The notes under the pieces are model-generated. The model worked only from the letters and a program-made list of their open reading frames with translations, was not told the origin of the DNA and searched no databases. The translations under genes were made by a program, and so were the position numbers. This document shows positions 54,761 through 63,470 of a DNA stretch of 64,000 nt, piece after piece. Numbering within the stretch: position 1 is the stretch's first letter; every line of letters begins with the position of its first letter. Source of the stretch: Staphylococcus piscifermentans (GTDB lineage Bacteria; Bacillota; Bacilli; Staphylococcales; Staphylococcaceae); assembly GCF_900186985.1 (NCBI RefSeq), contig NZ_LT906447.1, positions 248,001-312,000 on the forward strand. Reading direction: 5' to 3'.

Positions 54761-55801
54761 TTAAAATTTAACCTTTTTCAAATCTTCAATGAGTTCGTTA
54801 GCGACATCTAGTACTTTATCTACACTTGGAATGTAAGCTTGTTCTAGGTTTTGTGCAAATGGAACAGGAGTGTCAGGTGCTGTTACTTTTTTGATTGGAC
54901 CATCTAAATAATCAAAACCAACATCTCCGATTGTAGAAGCGACATCTCCTGCAATATTACATTGTGGGTTGGACTCATCAATGACAATTAAGCGACCCGT
55001 CTTCTTCACTGAATCTAAGACTGTTTCCTCATCCCATGGTGAAATAGAACGTAAATCGATGACTTCGACTGATACGTTGTCTTCTGCCAATTTATCAGCA
55101 GTATCTAAAGCTACTTGAACCATCTTACCTATGGCAACAATTGTTAAGTCGTCACCCTCTTGAGCAACTCGTGCTTTTCCAATTTCAACTGTATAATCTT
55201 CTTCAGGCACTTCACCTTTCATACTCAATAAAGTTTTATCTTCAGAAAATACAACTAAGTTATCATCTTCAATAGCAGCTAATAGTAAACCTTTCGCATC
55301 ATATGGGTTTGAAGGCACAACAACCTTAACACCCGGAATCGATGCGAAAATATTATAAAGCGTTTGAGAGTGCTGAGCTGCAGCACCTGCGCCTGCACCA
55401 TGAATGGTTCTGACTACCATAGGAATTTTGGCTTTACCGCCAAACATATAACGCATTTTTGCGCCTTGGTTGAGTATAGGGTCCAGACCAAATCCGATAA
55501 AGTCGTTGAACATTAACTCAGCAATAGGGCGTAAACCAGTGGCAGCTGCACCGACTGCTGAACTCAAGGTAATATGTTCAGCAATAGGTGTGTCAATCAC
55601 GCGGTCACGTCCATACTTTTTAACTAATCCTTTCGTAACTCCGAATACACCGCCGAAAGAATCATCATCTTTCAAATGTTCTACATCTGCACCACCAGCG
55701 ACGTCTGTTCCGATTAAAATAACATTATCGTCTTTCTTCATTGCAGTATCAATGGCTTCGTTTATTGCGCCCATAAATGTTAACTCACGTTTTTCACTCA
55801 T
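54761..55801 (-). CDS. acoB: TPP-dependent dehydrogenase E1 beta subunit
   Basis: E1-beta partner of the thiamine-diphosphate-dependent dehydrogenase (346 aa). It starts RELTFMGAINEAIDTAM, with ADVEHLKDDDSFGGVFGVTK, TPIAEHITLSSAVGAAATGL and the conserved GAGAAAQHSQTLYNIFASIP. The C-terminal transketolase-like part has VEVIDLRSISPWDEETVLDS. AAAGGGGG precedes the ATG at 55801. It lies 19 bp downstream of acoA and 18 bp upstream of acoC. Confidence 0.88.
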   Translation of the reverse strand: MSEKRELTFMGAINEAIDTAMKKDDNVILIGTDVAGGADVEHLKDDDSFGGVFGVTKGLVKKYGRDRVIDTPIAEHITLSSAVGAAATGLRPIAELMFNDFIGFGLDPILNQGAKMRYMFGGKAKIPMVVRTIHGAGAGAAAQHSQTLYNIFASIPGVKVVVPSNPYDAKGLLLAAIEDDNLVVFSEDKTLLSMKGEVPEEDYTVEIGKARVAQEGDDLTIVAIGKMVQVALDTADKLAEDNVSVEVIDLRSISPWDEETVLDSVKKTGRLIVIDESNPQCNIAGDVASTIGDVGFDYLDGPIKKVTAPDTPVPFAQNLEQAYIPSVDKVLDVANELIEDLKKVKF

Positions 55802-55820
55802 AACTAAATCCCCCTTTGAT

Positions 55821-56768
55821 TTATGCAAATACATCTTTGTATAATGAATCTAAATCCGGCTGTTCACTGCTTTCTCCGTATTCAACAGCATCGTCAATAG
55901 CTTTTTGTGCAGCTTTTTCAATTTCATCCGCTTCTTCTTCCGTTAATAAGTTATGTTCAATCGCATATTTGCGGAATTCTTCAGTTGGATTACGATCAGC
56001 ATTACGGTCTTCTTTTGTTTTTACTTTTTGCTCGTCACCTTCAAAGTGACCATACTTACGGTAAGTATCACATTCGATAAGAGTAGGACCTTCTCCGTTT
56101 TTCGCACGTTCGATTGCTTTTTTAGCAGCATCTCTTACTTCAACTACATTCATACCATCTACGTAAACACCCGGCATATTATAAGCTGACGCACGTTCGG
56201 CAACTGTTTCAGAAGCACTCGCATATTTATGAGTCGTTCCTTCACCGAATTGGTTATTTTCACAGACGAAAATAACAGGTAAGTTGAGAATTGAAGCGAA
56301 GTTCAAACCTTCATGGAAATTGCCTTCATTGGCAGCACCATCACCGAAGAAGCAGACTGCTACATTATCTTTACCTTGATTACGTAAAGAAATTCCTGCT
56401 CCTGTAGCTAAACCGAAACCGCCACTAACGATACCATTAGCGCCTAACATACCTTTATCGATTTCAGCTACATGCATCGATCCGCCTTTACCATGTCCTA
56501 GACCATCGCGTTTGCCCATGATTTCAGCCATCATTCCATTTAAGTCGCAACCCTTAGCGATTGCATGTCCATGACCACGGTGCGTACTTGTAATATAATC
56601 ATCATCTTCTAACAGTGACATTACACCTGTAGCGACAGCTTCTTCACCAACATATAAATGTACGAATCCTGGAATTTCTCCATTGCTGAACATTTCATGT
56701 GCTTTTTCTTCAAAATCACGAATTTCATTCATCGTTTTATAAATCCAGCGTGCTTGTTCTTTATCCAT
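55821..56768 (-). CDS. acoA: TPP-dependent dehydrogenase E1 alpha subunit
   Basis: E1-alpha subunit (315 aa) that binds thiamine diphosphate and decarboxylates or cleaves the substrate. The TPP motif FFGDGAANEGNFHEGLNFAS ends in ENNQFG. THRGHGHAIAKGCD and KGGSMHVAE are typical of the acetoin/pyruvate E1-alpha family. AAGGGGG precedes the ATG. It follows acoL by 27 bp. Confidence 0.88.
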   Translation of the reverse strand: MDKEQARWIYKTMNEIRDFEEKAHEMFSNGEIPGFVHLYVGEEAVATGVMSLLEDDDYITSTHRGHGHAIAKGCDLNGMMAEIMGKRDGLGHGKGGSMHVAEIDKGMLGANGIVSGGFGLATGAGISLRNQGKDNVAVCFFGDGAANEGNFHEGLNFASILNLPVIFVCENNQFGEGTTHKYASASETVAERASAYNMPGVYVDGMNVVEVRDAAKKAIERAKNGEGPTLIECDTYRKYGHFEGDEQKVKTKEDRNADRNPTEEFRKYAIEHNLLTEEEADEIEKAAQKAIDDAVEYGESSEQPDLDSLYKDVFA

Positions 56769-56795
56769 AATGGATTCCCCCTTAAAGAAAAATAT

Positions 56796-58151
56796 TTATT
56801 TGTGAATGGCTTTTTTAAACCAGTCATCTGCAGCTTCACCTAAAACTTCAAGTAGAGATGGGTGAGGTTGAATTACTTCAGATAATTCTTCAACTGTACC
56901 TTCTGCAACCTTCACGCCCAGTAATTCACCAATTAAGTCAGTAGCATGAGGACCTACAATAAATCCGCCTAAAATTTCACCATATTCTGCATCAGCCACG
57001 ATTTGAATGAAACCATCTGTCTCTTCTTCAATCATCGCTTTAGCATTACTTTGGAAATAAGATTCTGCAGTTTTCACTTTATAACCTTGTTCCTTGGCTT
57101 GTGATGCTGTTAAGCCGACAGAAGCGGCTTCCACACGAGTATAAATACAGCGTGGAATCATATTAATATCGATAGACTTTGGATTTAATCCTGCGATCGT
57201 TTCAACTGCATTGATTCCTTCAGCGCTTGCAGCATGGGCTAATTGATAAGTGTTAATTAAATCGCCGACTGCATATACATGCGCTTTACTTGTTTGGTAA
57301 TTACTATTTACTTTTATAAAAGGTGTATCTTTTTCATTTTCTAATTTGAGATTTTCAGAAGCTTGTAAGTTAGGTTTACGTCCTGTGGCTACGAGTAATG
57401 TATCAAAATCAACCTTTGTCTCATCTGCTAAAATAATTTCGTCTTGATTAACTTGCTTAATTTCACAGTTGGTAACTATATTGATTCCTTGTTCTTCTAA
57501 GTGTTCTTTCAAAATTGATCGAATTTCTTTAGTTTCAGTCAATAGAATATCTTTTGCGACTTCAAGAAGTGTTACATTGACTCCTAAATCAGCCATAGAG
57601 GAGGCGATTTCAGTGGCAATTACACCACCACCTATAACTACAAGTGATTGAGGAAGTTTTTCAAGCTTAAAAATAGTGTTCGTAGTGTGATAATTTACTT
57701 TATCTAACCCGTTGATAGGAGGAATGAAAGGTGTACTGCCTGTAGCAAGAAGGATATCGTTAGCTTTGATTGTTTGATCATCAATATGAATCGTTAAGTC
57801 ATCATTTACTTGGGCTTCACCCTCAAATATTTTCACTTTATTTTGTTTAAGAAGGTGAGAGACGCCGCTTGTTAAATTATTGATAACTGACTTTGTCCTT
57901 TGATTGAGTTGTGGAAAATCAATGTTTAAATGATCCGTTTTAATACCCCAACTATCAGCAAGTTTAATATCGTGAATCTTCTTACCATATTCAAGTAATA
58001 ATTTAGATGGTATACAACCAACATTTAAGCAAGTTCCTCCCATGTATTGCTTTTCAACGATGGCTGTATTTAAACCTAATTGGGCAGCACGTATAGCGGA
58101 AACATAACCACCTGGTCCAGCACCAATGACTACTAAATCATATTGTTCCAA
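56796..58151 (-). CDS. acoL: Dihydrolipoamide dehydrogenase E3
   Basis: FAD flavoprotein (451 aa) that reoxidises the lipoyl group using NAD+. The N-terminal FAD motif is VVIGAGPGGYVSAIRAAQLG, the redox disulfide is in GGTCLNVGCIPSKLLL, the NAD-binding motif is VVIGGGVIATEIASSMADLG and the dimer-interface active site is HPSLLEVLGEAADDW, with H in IQPHPS. The start is TTG with AAGGGGG seven bases upstream. First gene of acoLABC; promoter and cre site lie immediately upstream. Confidence 0.9.
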   Translation of the reverse strand: MEQYDLVVIGAGPGGYVSAIRAAQLGLNTAIVEKQYMGGTCLNVGCIPSKLLLEYGKKIHDIKLADSWGIKTDHLNIDFPQLNQRTKSVINNLTSGVSHLLKQNKVKIFEGEAQVNDDLTIHIDDQTIKANDILLATGSTPFIPPINGLDKVNYHTTNTIFKLEKLPQSLVVIGGGVIATEIASSMADLGVNVTLLEVAKDILLTETKEIRSILKEHLEEQGINIVTNCEIKQVNQDEIILADETKVDFDTLLVATGRKPNLQASENLKLENEKDTPFIKVNSNYQTSKAHVYAVGDLINTYQLAHAASAEGINAVETIAGLNPKSIDINMIPRCIYTRVEAASVGLTASQAKEQGYKVKTAESYFQSNAKAMIEEETDGFIQIVADAEYGEILGGFIVGPHATDLIGELLGVKVAEGTVEELSEVIQPHPSLLEVLGEAADDWFKKAIHK

Positions 58152-58199
58152 TAAATCGCCCCCTTAATTAACCCAGTAGATAGAAACGAGATATAATTA

Positions 58200-58213
58200 T
58201 GTAAGCGCTTACC
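58200..58213 (-). promoter_or_regulatory. CcpA cre site in the aco leader
   Basis: TGTAAGCGCTTACC fits the consensus TGNAANCGNWNNCA at all but the last base and is itself near-palindromic. It lies about 15 bp downstream of the -10 box, so bound CcpA would block elongation. It is flanked by an inverted repeat GAAACGAG (58183-58190) and CTCGTTTC (58213-58220), which could form a hairpin or a second operator. Confidence 0.65.
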
Positions 58214-58224
58214 TCGTTTCTTTC

Positions 58225-58253
58225 ATTTTATCTATATAAGTGTGAATTTTCAA
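58225..58253 (-). promoter_or_regulatory. Promoter of acoLABC
   Basis: On the minus strand TTGAAA (58253-58248), a 17-base spacer and TAAAAT (58230-58225); a good sigma-A type promoter about 75 bp before acoL. Confidence 0.6.
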
Positions 58254-58291
58254 ATAATTTAGTGAGACCTAGATTTAAAATTTTTTATAAT

Positions 58292-58447
58292 GAAGGAGTG
58301 AACGAAAACAATCGCGAACGTATCGAAGAAGAACTAACAGATGCACTCGTTTACAGGTATATGATTGCAGATAACTTAGATATAGATATTGAAGAATGGG
58401 GAGAAGCACCCAGAGAAGAAGAGCAAGGGGAGTAATAAGAAATATGA
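58292..58447 (+). pseudogene. Remnant of a second mazG-like gene
   Basis: About 150 bp closely similar to 53209-53397, covering NENNRERIEEELADVLIYSY onward (here EEELTDALVYRYMIADNLD). It has lost the first half, has a roughly 30-base internal deletion and regains similarity in the final AGTAATAAGAAATATGA. Both copies are on the plus strand, flanking the aco operon as direct repeats. Confidence 0.8.
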
Positions 58448-58700
58448 CTTCCTCGGGTTTTGTGTAATCAGTAATAATATAATCGATTTCTTTAAATTTA
58501 TTGATGACAAAGGAATCTTTACTATCTTGTTTTGTACTGTCTGCAAGCAAGATGGTCTTGGCACTTTGTTTTATCATCATATTACTGACTAACGCTTCTT
58601 CTAAGTCGTATTCATATATCTGAGAGGTATCAAATGCTCCGCAAGATAAAAAGGCTTTATCAAATTTAAAATGTCTGAGCAGTTTATCAATTCGGGCAAT
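58442..58700 (-). pseudogene. Fragment of a DeoR-family regulator (C-terminal sensor part)
   Basis: Minus-strand frame encoding HFKFDKAFLSCGAFDTSQIY, then NMMIKQSAKTILLADSTKQD and FKEIDYIITDYTKPEEV, the typical C-terminal DeoR/GlpR sugar-phosphate sensing domain. The DNA-binding N-terminus is missing; upstream the frame runs into the antisense of another gene fragment. Non-functional remnant. Confidence 0.7.
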
Positions 58701-58861
58701 ATGCAATGTTATTCTTAGCACCGACAGGACTCGTAATGGCGACACTACAAATGTTGAATATGAAATACTCTCACTGGTTACGCTTCGTATGGGCGGTCGT
58801 AGTCTTCGTACTCGTATTCGGCGGTGCAATGCTTGTCACTCAAGTATTAATTTATTCTTAA
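58681..58861 (+). pseudogene. 3' fragment of a YfcC-family transporter gene
   Basis: Encodes YQFGQYAMLFLAPTGLVMAT and onward to VTQVLIYS and a stop, nearly the same as the last 58 residues of the intact YfcC-type gene at 61434-63032 but on the opposite strand. Only the final helix or two remain. Followed by a good terminator, so it keeps the original gene's end. Confidence 0.85.
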
Positions 58862-58870
58862 AGCTCAAAC

Positions 58871-58906
58871 AGGTTGAGACTTCAATGGAGGTCTCAGCCT
58901 ATTTTT
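58871..58906 (+). terminator. Terminator left from the transporter remnant
   Basis: AGGTTGAGAC...GTCTCAGCCT stem with a short loop and ATTTTTA. Confidence 0.75.
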
Positions 58907-58910
58907 ACGC

Positions 58911-59783
58911 TTAATTCCCCACAATTTTCTCCATCAGTTCTGCAGCACTTAAATCTTCTTCTGCGTCTTCTTCTGCCTCTATATCACTGTCTAAGATACA
59001 AGTAGTGTAGCTTCTCTCAGGAAAAAGGTGAATCAACCGTGCGCCAGGAGCTAGGTCGCTATATAGACTGACTCCGCTGACCCGACCGTAATTCAATCCA
59101 ATGCCTTGGTGGAAGAAAGTGAAATCATTGTCATAATCATGACCGCAAAAGATACCGTCTATATTCCTCGCTTCCCGTAATACAGAGAATAATCGCTCAC
59201 TCTCAGCAACGTAAGAAATCTCACTTTTCTTTTCCCCGATATAAACGAAGACGTTGTCATAAGCTTTGATAGGGCGATGCATAAATAAGACACGATGTGC
59301 GACATGCTTTCCGCGATGCTTAAGCTTTTCCTGTAACCAGACGAGATGTTCTTCCTCGATAGTGCCATCCACGCCATTATCTAACACAAAAATTTGTTGG
59401 TAGGGACTTTCGATGATATAAGCTTCTTTATCGTTTGCAATGCTGCTACAGTATTTATGAGCATAATTGGTCGAATACTTCGCTTCAAGTTGTCTTAACT
59501 GTGTTCGTGTAAGTTCTTGGCATGTCTCTTTATCTCCGAAAGTAGTAGCGATTTTAACCTCGAATTGGTTCATAAACTCCAAGAAACGTTGATAAAGCGC
59601 CGCTCCTGTTTCTTGATCTTCAGCCCATATTTGGTTACCTGTGAAAATACATAAATCAGGGTGATACTTGTTGATAAAATAAGCAATCAAGTTAAAGGTT
59701 TCTTCGTTTTCTATTTGCTTAGATTGCTCACATGTTAAATACAAATCTGTTAACTGTAAAATTGCATATTTGTTTTTCATCAT
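58911..59783 (-). CDS. Metallophosphoesterase-like protein with altered motifs
   Basis: 290-aa calcineurin-like phosphoesterase. The usual ligand blocks are recognisable but changed: LTDLYL where D-x-H is normal, FTGNQIW instead of GD, FGDKE in place of GNHE; FMHRPI and CGHDYDND keep the later histidines, the last resembling purple-acid-phosphatase-type members. The C-terminus is acidic (EAEEDAEEDLSAAE). No signal peptide, so probably cytoplasmic. GGAG lies 10 bases before the ATG. Substrate unknown; activity uncertain given the substitutions. The 257 bp upstream hold no other visible gene. Confidence 0.72.
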   Translation of the reverse strand: MMKNKYAILQLTDLYLTCEQSKQIENEETFNLIAYFINKYHPDLCIFTGNQIWAEDQETGAALYQRFLEFMNQFEVKIATTFGDKETCQELTRTQLRQLEAKYSTNYAHKYCSSIANDKEAYIIESPYQQIFVLDNGVDGTIEEEHLVWLQEKLKHRGKHVAHRVLFMHRPIKAYDNVFVYIGEKKSEISYVAESERLFSVLREARNIDGIFCGHDYDNDFTFFHQGIGLNYGRVSGVSLYSDLAPGARLIHLFPERSYTTCILDSDIEAEEDAEEDLSAAELMEKIVGN

Positions 59784-60040
59784 TGGCGGTTAGCTCCTTA
59801 GGTGTATTTTTCTTATGAAAACATCAATTTTTAAAAGTTAATCTGGCGAATTAGTAAGTAATTAAATTATAGAGTGATTGTTTGTAAAAGGTAAATGACT
59901 TATTTGGTAAGATTCGCGTTCTTTTTTGATGGTTAAACGCTATTAAAGCGCAAAAATATCTCTTTACAAATTTTTTGAAATGTGTAATTGGATGTTGAAA
60001 AGAAAATTTTAAAGCAGGTGAAACAAAAAAATGAGTTGAA

Positions 60041-60337
60041 TTATTTTGAGGATAAAGTTAAGAACTTCTCGTTTAACTCTAGATCGCAATATTCTTGAAT
60101 TTCGGAACATAAGTTTTTCCAATAGGTTCTCCAATAGGGTTCGTTCAAATAGACATTGGGGAGTTCACTGAAGACTAATACATCATTATTCACCATTTCT
60201 TTAAACACAGAATCGGCATAAACCATAAAGGGAGTGGCTGGAATTGCTGTTTCTGGACTTTGGGCTTGGCGCTTTTGAAATGCCGTTATGATGTTGAATT
60301 GAAGGGTTAAATAAGTTTCGTAGACTGTTGAATTCAT
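60041..60337 (-). CDS. Hypothetical 98-aa protein
   Basis: Small soluble protein of unknown function, TYLTLQFNIITAFQKRQAQS followed by PFMVYADSVFKEMVNND and YWKNLCSEIQEYCDLELNEK. GAGGT eight bases before the ATG at 60337 supports this start over longer forms. No family recognised. Isolated gene between AT-rich stretches. Confidence 0.5.
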   Translation of the reverse strand: MNSTVYETYLTLQFNIITAFQKRQAQSPETAIPATPFMVYADSVFKEMVNNDVLVFSELPNVYLNEPYWRTYWKNLCSEIQEYCDLELNEKFLTLSSK

Positions 60338-61169
60338 AGGCTGATACCTCATTTTCATAATATAATTTAATAATAGAGGCTGATTGCTCATTTGTAAATA
60401 TTTTTTTGTTAAAAATTATCTCTAATAGTCGGCAATGGTTATTGATGATTGAAAGTGATAAAAAACTGTCACAATAACGTTTTAACTCTTTGTATTACTT
60501 GAATTTTGCTACTGACTAATGTTGATAATACTGTCTCATTCCTATACTTTTTAAAAGAAATTTCTATTAAAGCATAAATAATTTAAAGAATTTTGTTGAC
60601 GTTTCAAAAATAAGATGGTAATATTTTGTTACGCACAAAAGAGGCGGAGGAAACCCTTATTAAACTGAGTCGGAATATTCCCAATCTATTAGTTACGGAT
60701 GCACATGTTAAAATTAAAGTCTTATTTTCTCTCGTCTCTATTTGTGTGAGATCCATATAGTTAATAACTATTTTGCTGCCAATTGCCATGTTGGTAAGCA
60801 ACTGATTTCTGAGTGGATCGCCACGTGGACTATATTGAAGATAAAGAATGATAATAAGAATTAGAATGAGAGAAAATCTTGGGTTGTGCATATTATATTT
60901 ATTTTTGGTGGAATAATCATATATATTATTTTCAATTTTTCATTTTCTTTATACTTGGTCTTTAACTTATACCTGAAGTTTACAGCGCTTATAACTTTGG
61001 TGAGAGTTAAGGACACACGTGTGAGCAAGTCATATGGTATTCACTATTTTTTCTGTTTGTTTCAAGGTATTAGGTTAACTCTAGCTACTACATTTTTTAA
61101 TTTTTATTTTTGAAAGAAGTATTATTGCAAAGCTAATAAAAAGTTTTGCAGTGGCAGTAAAACGAAGAG
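60338..61169. other. AT-rich stretch with no convincing gene
   Basis: About 830 bp with only short frames. The longest, on the minus strand at 60604-60891 (95 aa, a hydrophobic start SLILILIIILYLQYS and no recognisable family), may be a chance frame or a remnant. I support no gene here, though the strong terminator at 61170 suggests a gene once ended nearby on the plus strand. Confidence 0.4.
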
Positions 61170-61212
61170 AGCAGGAGCTGGGACAATACAAGGTCTCAGC
61201 TCCTGCTTTTTT
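61170..61212 (+). terminator. Strong terminator
   Basis: AGCAGGAGCTG and CAGCTCCTGCT with inner GGAC/GTCT pairing, then TTTTTT. No intact plus-strand gene precedes it. Confidence 0.8.
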
Positions 61213-61226
61213 ATATGGGTGAGGGG

Positions 61227-61305
61227 AAAGTGTCTAGGCTCGCCATCCCGGCCTATACAGTTTGGGCCGAAAGTGTTAAGGCTCGCAATCATTGCCTATA
61301 CAGTT
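61227..61305. repeat. Array 3 of 43-bp palindromic repeats (two units)
   Basis: Two units starting at 61227 and 61270, exactly 43 bp apart, each AAAGTGTCTAGGC or AAAGTGTTAAGGC, a variable middle, then GCCTATACAGTTT. Same orientation as array 1 at 16992-17198. Confidence 0.85.
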
Positions 61306-61375
61306 TCCCCGCAGCACCACTCTCCAGCGAAACCCGCCGCCTCCACTCCATCTCATCTCTTTTCATACATAGCAA

Positions 61376-61423
61376 AACCGACTACTGCAGCCCTGCACAG
61401 CTGCAATAGTCGGTTATTTTTTT
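61376..61423. terminator. Terminator of the YfcC-type gene
   Basis: AACCGACTACTGCAGC/GCTGCAATAGTCGGTT stem (one mismatch) with TTTT on both strands, 11 bp after the minus-strand stop codon. Confidence 0.8.
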
Positions 61424-61433
61424 AAATATTAGA

Positions 61434-63032
61434 TTATGAGTAAACGAGTACTTGAGTAACGAGCATTGCGCCACCGAATACGAGTACGAAGACTACGACC
61501 GGCCATACAAATCGGAACCAGTGAGAGTATTTCATGTCGAGCATTTGCAGTGTTGCCATTACGAGTCCTGTCGGAGCTAAGAACAACATTGCGTATTGTC
61601 CGAATTGATAAGCTGTTACCATAACGAATCTCGGAATACCTACTGTATCAGCAAGCGGCGCGAAGATCGGCATTGCGAGTACAGCTAAACCAGATGATGA
61701 TGGTACGATAAATCCTAAGAAGAAGAAGATAAATAGGATGATGATGATAAATATCGGACCACTTACATTTTGAACTAATGTAGATGAGAAGTGCAAGATA
61801 GTATCTGAGATTAAGCCTTCATTCATGACTAAGTTGATACCACGCGCTAAACCGATGATTAAAGATACCCCAACTAAGCTGGATGCACCATTTACAAAGG
61901 CATCTACTGTCCCTTTTTCACCTAAACCATTTTTACCAGTTCCCGCAATGAACATGATGACGATTGTTACTGCTAAGAACATTGAAGCCATGACTGGGAA
62001 CCACCAGCCTTGCGTCATAACGCCCCAAACCATTAATGGGAATGGAATAACGAATAAGATTAAGATAATTTTCTTACGCCAAGAGAAGTTGTCAGCATGT
62101 GCATCTTTACCCATGACAGACCATTGTTTTTCAAATGATTCACGGTCTTCATAAGAATAAGATAATTTGTGATCTTTCTTGATTCTTTGAGAATACCAGT
62201 ATAAGTAACCGATAACAAAGATAGCACCTACGATACAGCCAGCTACACGCCAGTATAAACCTTCAGTAAATGTAATACCTGCTGCGTTAGAGGCGATTAC
62301 TACTGAGAACGGGTTGATAGTAGAGAAAGTTGTCCCTACAGAGCTGGCCAAGAATATGGCCCCTACACAGACGATGGAGTCATAGCCCATGGCAATAAAT
62401 ATCGGCACCAGTATTGGATAGAAGGCGACGGCCTCTTCTTCAATACCGCAGAGGGTACCGCCCAGTACCATTAAGATAGATACCATAAATATGAGCAAGA
62501 ACTCATGTCCTTTAGTTTTCTTAGTTAAAGCAAGCAATCCTGATTCGAAGGAACCACTAGCACTTACCACGCCAATCAGACCACCGAGCACGAAGATGAA
62601 GACCATGATGTCTACCGCTTCAATAGTCCCTTCAACCATCGCATTGGTAATTTCTCCAGGTCCCGCTGGATTTTGATCTAATCTTTCATAAGTATCAGGA
62701 ATCGAAACCGGTTTGTTGATCGCACCGGATTTAAACTGTTCAATGTGTATTTTAACGCCCATCTTATCGAGCTCTTTTTGCGTTGCCGGTACTTTCTTGA
62801 TTTCTTTATGAGGGTTCTCAATTTTTAATTGTTGCGCACCAGGCTCATAAGATAATTTAGAATACGCACCCGCTGGAATTACCCACGTCGCAATAACAGC
62901 CACGACAGTTAAAATAAAGAGGATTACAAAGGCCCCGGGCATTCTGAATTTAAATTTTTTCTTTTTCTTCGTATGCCGTTCAGTGCTGTCATGTTCGTCT
63001 TGTGCATGTTTACTTTGATTAGTGTTGTCCAT
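61434..63032 (-). CDS. YfcC-family (C4-dicarboxylate/arginine-ornithine type) transporter
   Basis: Polytopic transporter (532 aa, about 12 helices) of the YfcC/DcuC-like family. After a charged cytoplasmic N-terminus (RHTKKKKKFKFRMPGAF) come conserved GGTLCGIEEEAVAFYPILVP, SSVGTTFSTINPFSVVIAS and a C-terminal QYAMLFLAPTGLVMATLQ. AAGGAG lies nine bases before the ATG at 63032. The next gene upstream on this strand is carbamate kinase, and in several Firmicutes a family member next to arc genes acts as ArcD arginine/ornithine exchanger; this assignment is inferred from context. Confidence 0.82.
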   Translation of the reverse strand: MDNTNQSKHAQDEHDSTERHTKKKKKFKFRMPGAFVILFILTVVAVIATWVIPAGAYSKLSYEPGAQQLKIENPHKEIKKVPATQKELDKMGVKIHIEQFKSGAINKPVSIPDTYERLDQNPAGPGEITNAMVEGTIEAVDIMVFIFVLGGLIGVVSASGSFESGLLALTKKTKGHEFLLIFMVSILMVLGGTLCGIEEEAVAFYPILVPIFIAMGYDSIVCVGAIFLASSVGTTFSTINPFSVVIASNAAGITFTEGLYWRVAGCIVGAIFVIGYLYWYSQRIKKDHKLSYSYEDRESFEKQWSVMGKDAHADNFSWRKKIILILFVIPFPLMVWGVMTQGWWFPVMASMFLAVTIVIMFIAGTGKNGLGEKGTVDAFVNGASSLVGVSLIIGLARGINLVMNEGLISDTILHFSSTLVQNVSGPIFIIIILFIFFFLGFIVPSSSGLAVLAMPIFAPLADTVGIPRFVMVTAYQFGQYAMLFLAPTGLVMATLQMLDMKYSHWFRFVWPVVVFVLVFGGAMLVTQVLVYS

Positions 63033-63470
63033 AATGGTCATCTCCTTTTTGGCAGAGTGCAGCATTTGCCGATATGTAAATAGAATTTCGGAAACAGCGC
63101 TGCAATTAACTTGAATTCAAATGCTATCAAATACAGAAAGATGTGCGACTCGACAAGCTGATGAGATGACAAGATGTAAAGTTACTCTCGCGTTTCACGC
63201 AAAAATTTTTTAGAAAAGCAGAGCGTCCAGAAGATCGCATCTGAAGTTGATTCACTGAATTTGTCATAGAGCTTGAATGCAAATTATTTATAAAAAGGCC
63301 TGAACAGGATGTAACAAGGATACTATTGTTTACTCATGTTCAGGCACTTGTTATTATTCAATGAAGTTGTGATATGCAGATTCTAAGTTGAGGCAGGTTA
63401 AGACATTTCATTGTCGATTATGTCCTGAGTGGAGGACACTTTTAAACTTTCCATGTCCATTCCCTAAGTT
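63033..63470 (-). other. Intergenic region between arcC and the YfcC-type gene
   Basis: 438 bp without a gene. It holds a hairpin GCCTGAACA (63298-63306)/TGTTCAGGC (63337-63345) with a 30-base loop, possibly ending arcC transcription or part of the next gene's leader, and a small GTCCT/AGGAC stem near 63421-63437. No clear promoter was read. Confidence 0.4.

Noticed and set aside
58275-58829. Intact 184-aa minus-strand protein
   Set aside because: The frame joins antisense of the yfcC fragment, the DeoR fragment and antisense of the mazG remnant; only the middle part matches a family.
60604-60891. 95-aa minus-strand frame with hydrophobic start
   Set aside because: No convincing ribosome binding site, no recognised family and no conserved context; it could be a chance frame in an AT-rich remnant region.
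61215-61425. Short plus-strand frames near the third repeat array
   Set aside because: They consist of the 43-bp repeat units and terminator read as protein.
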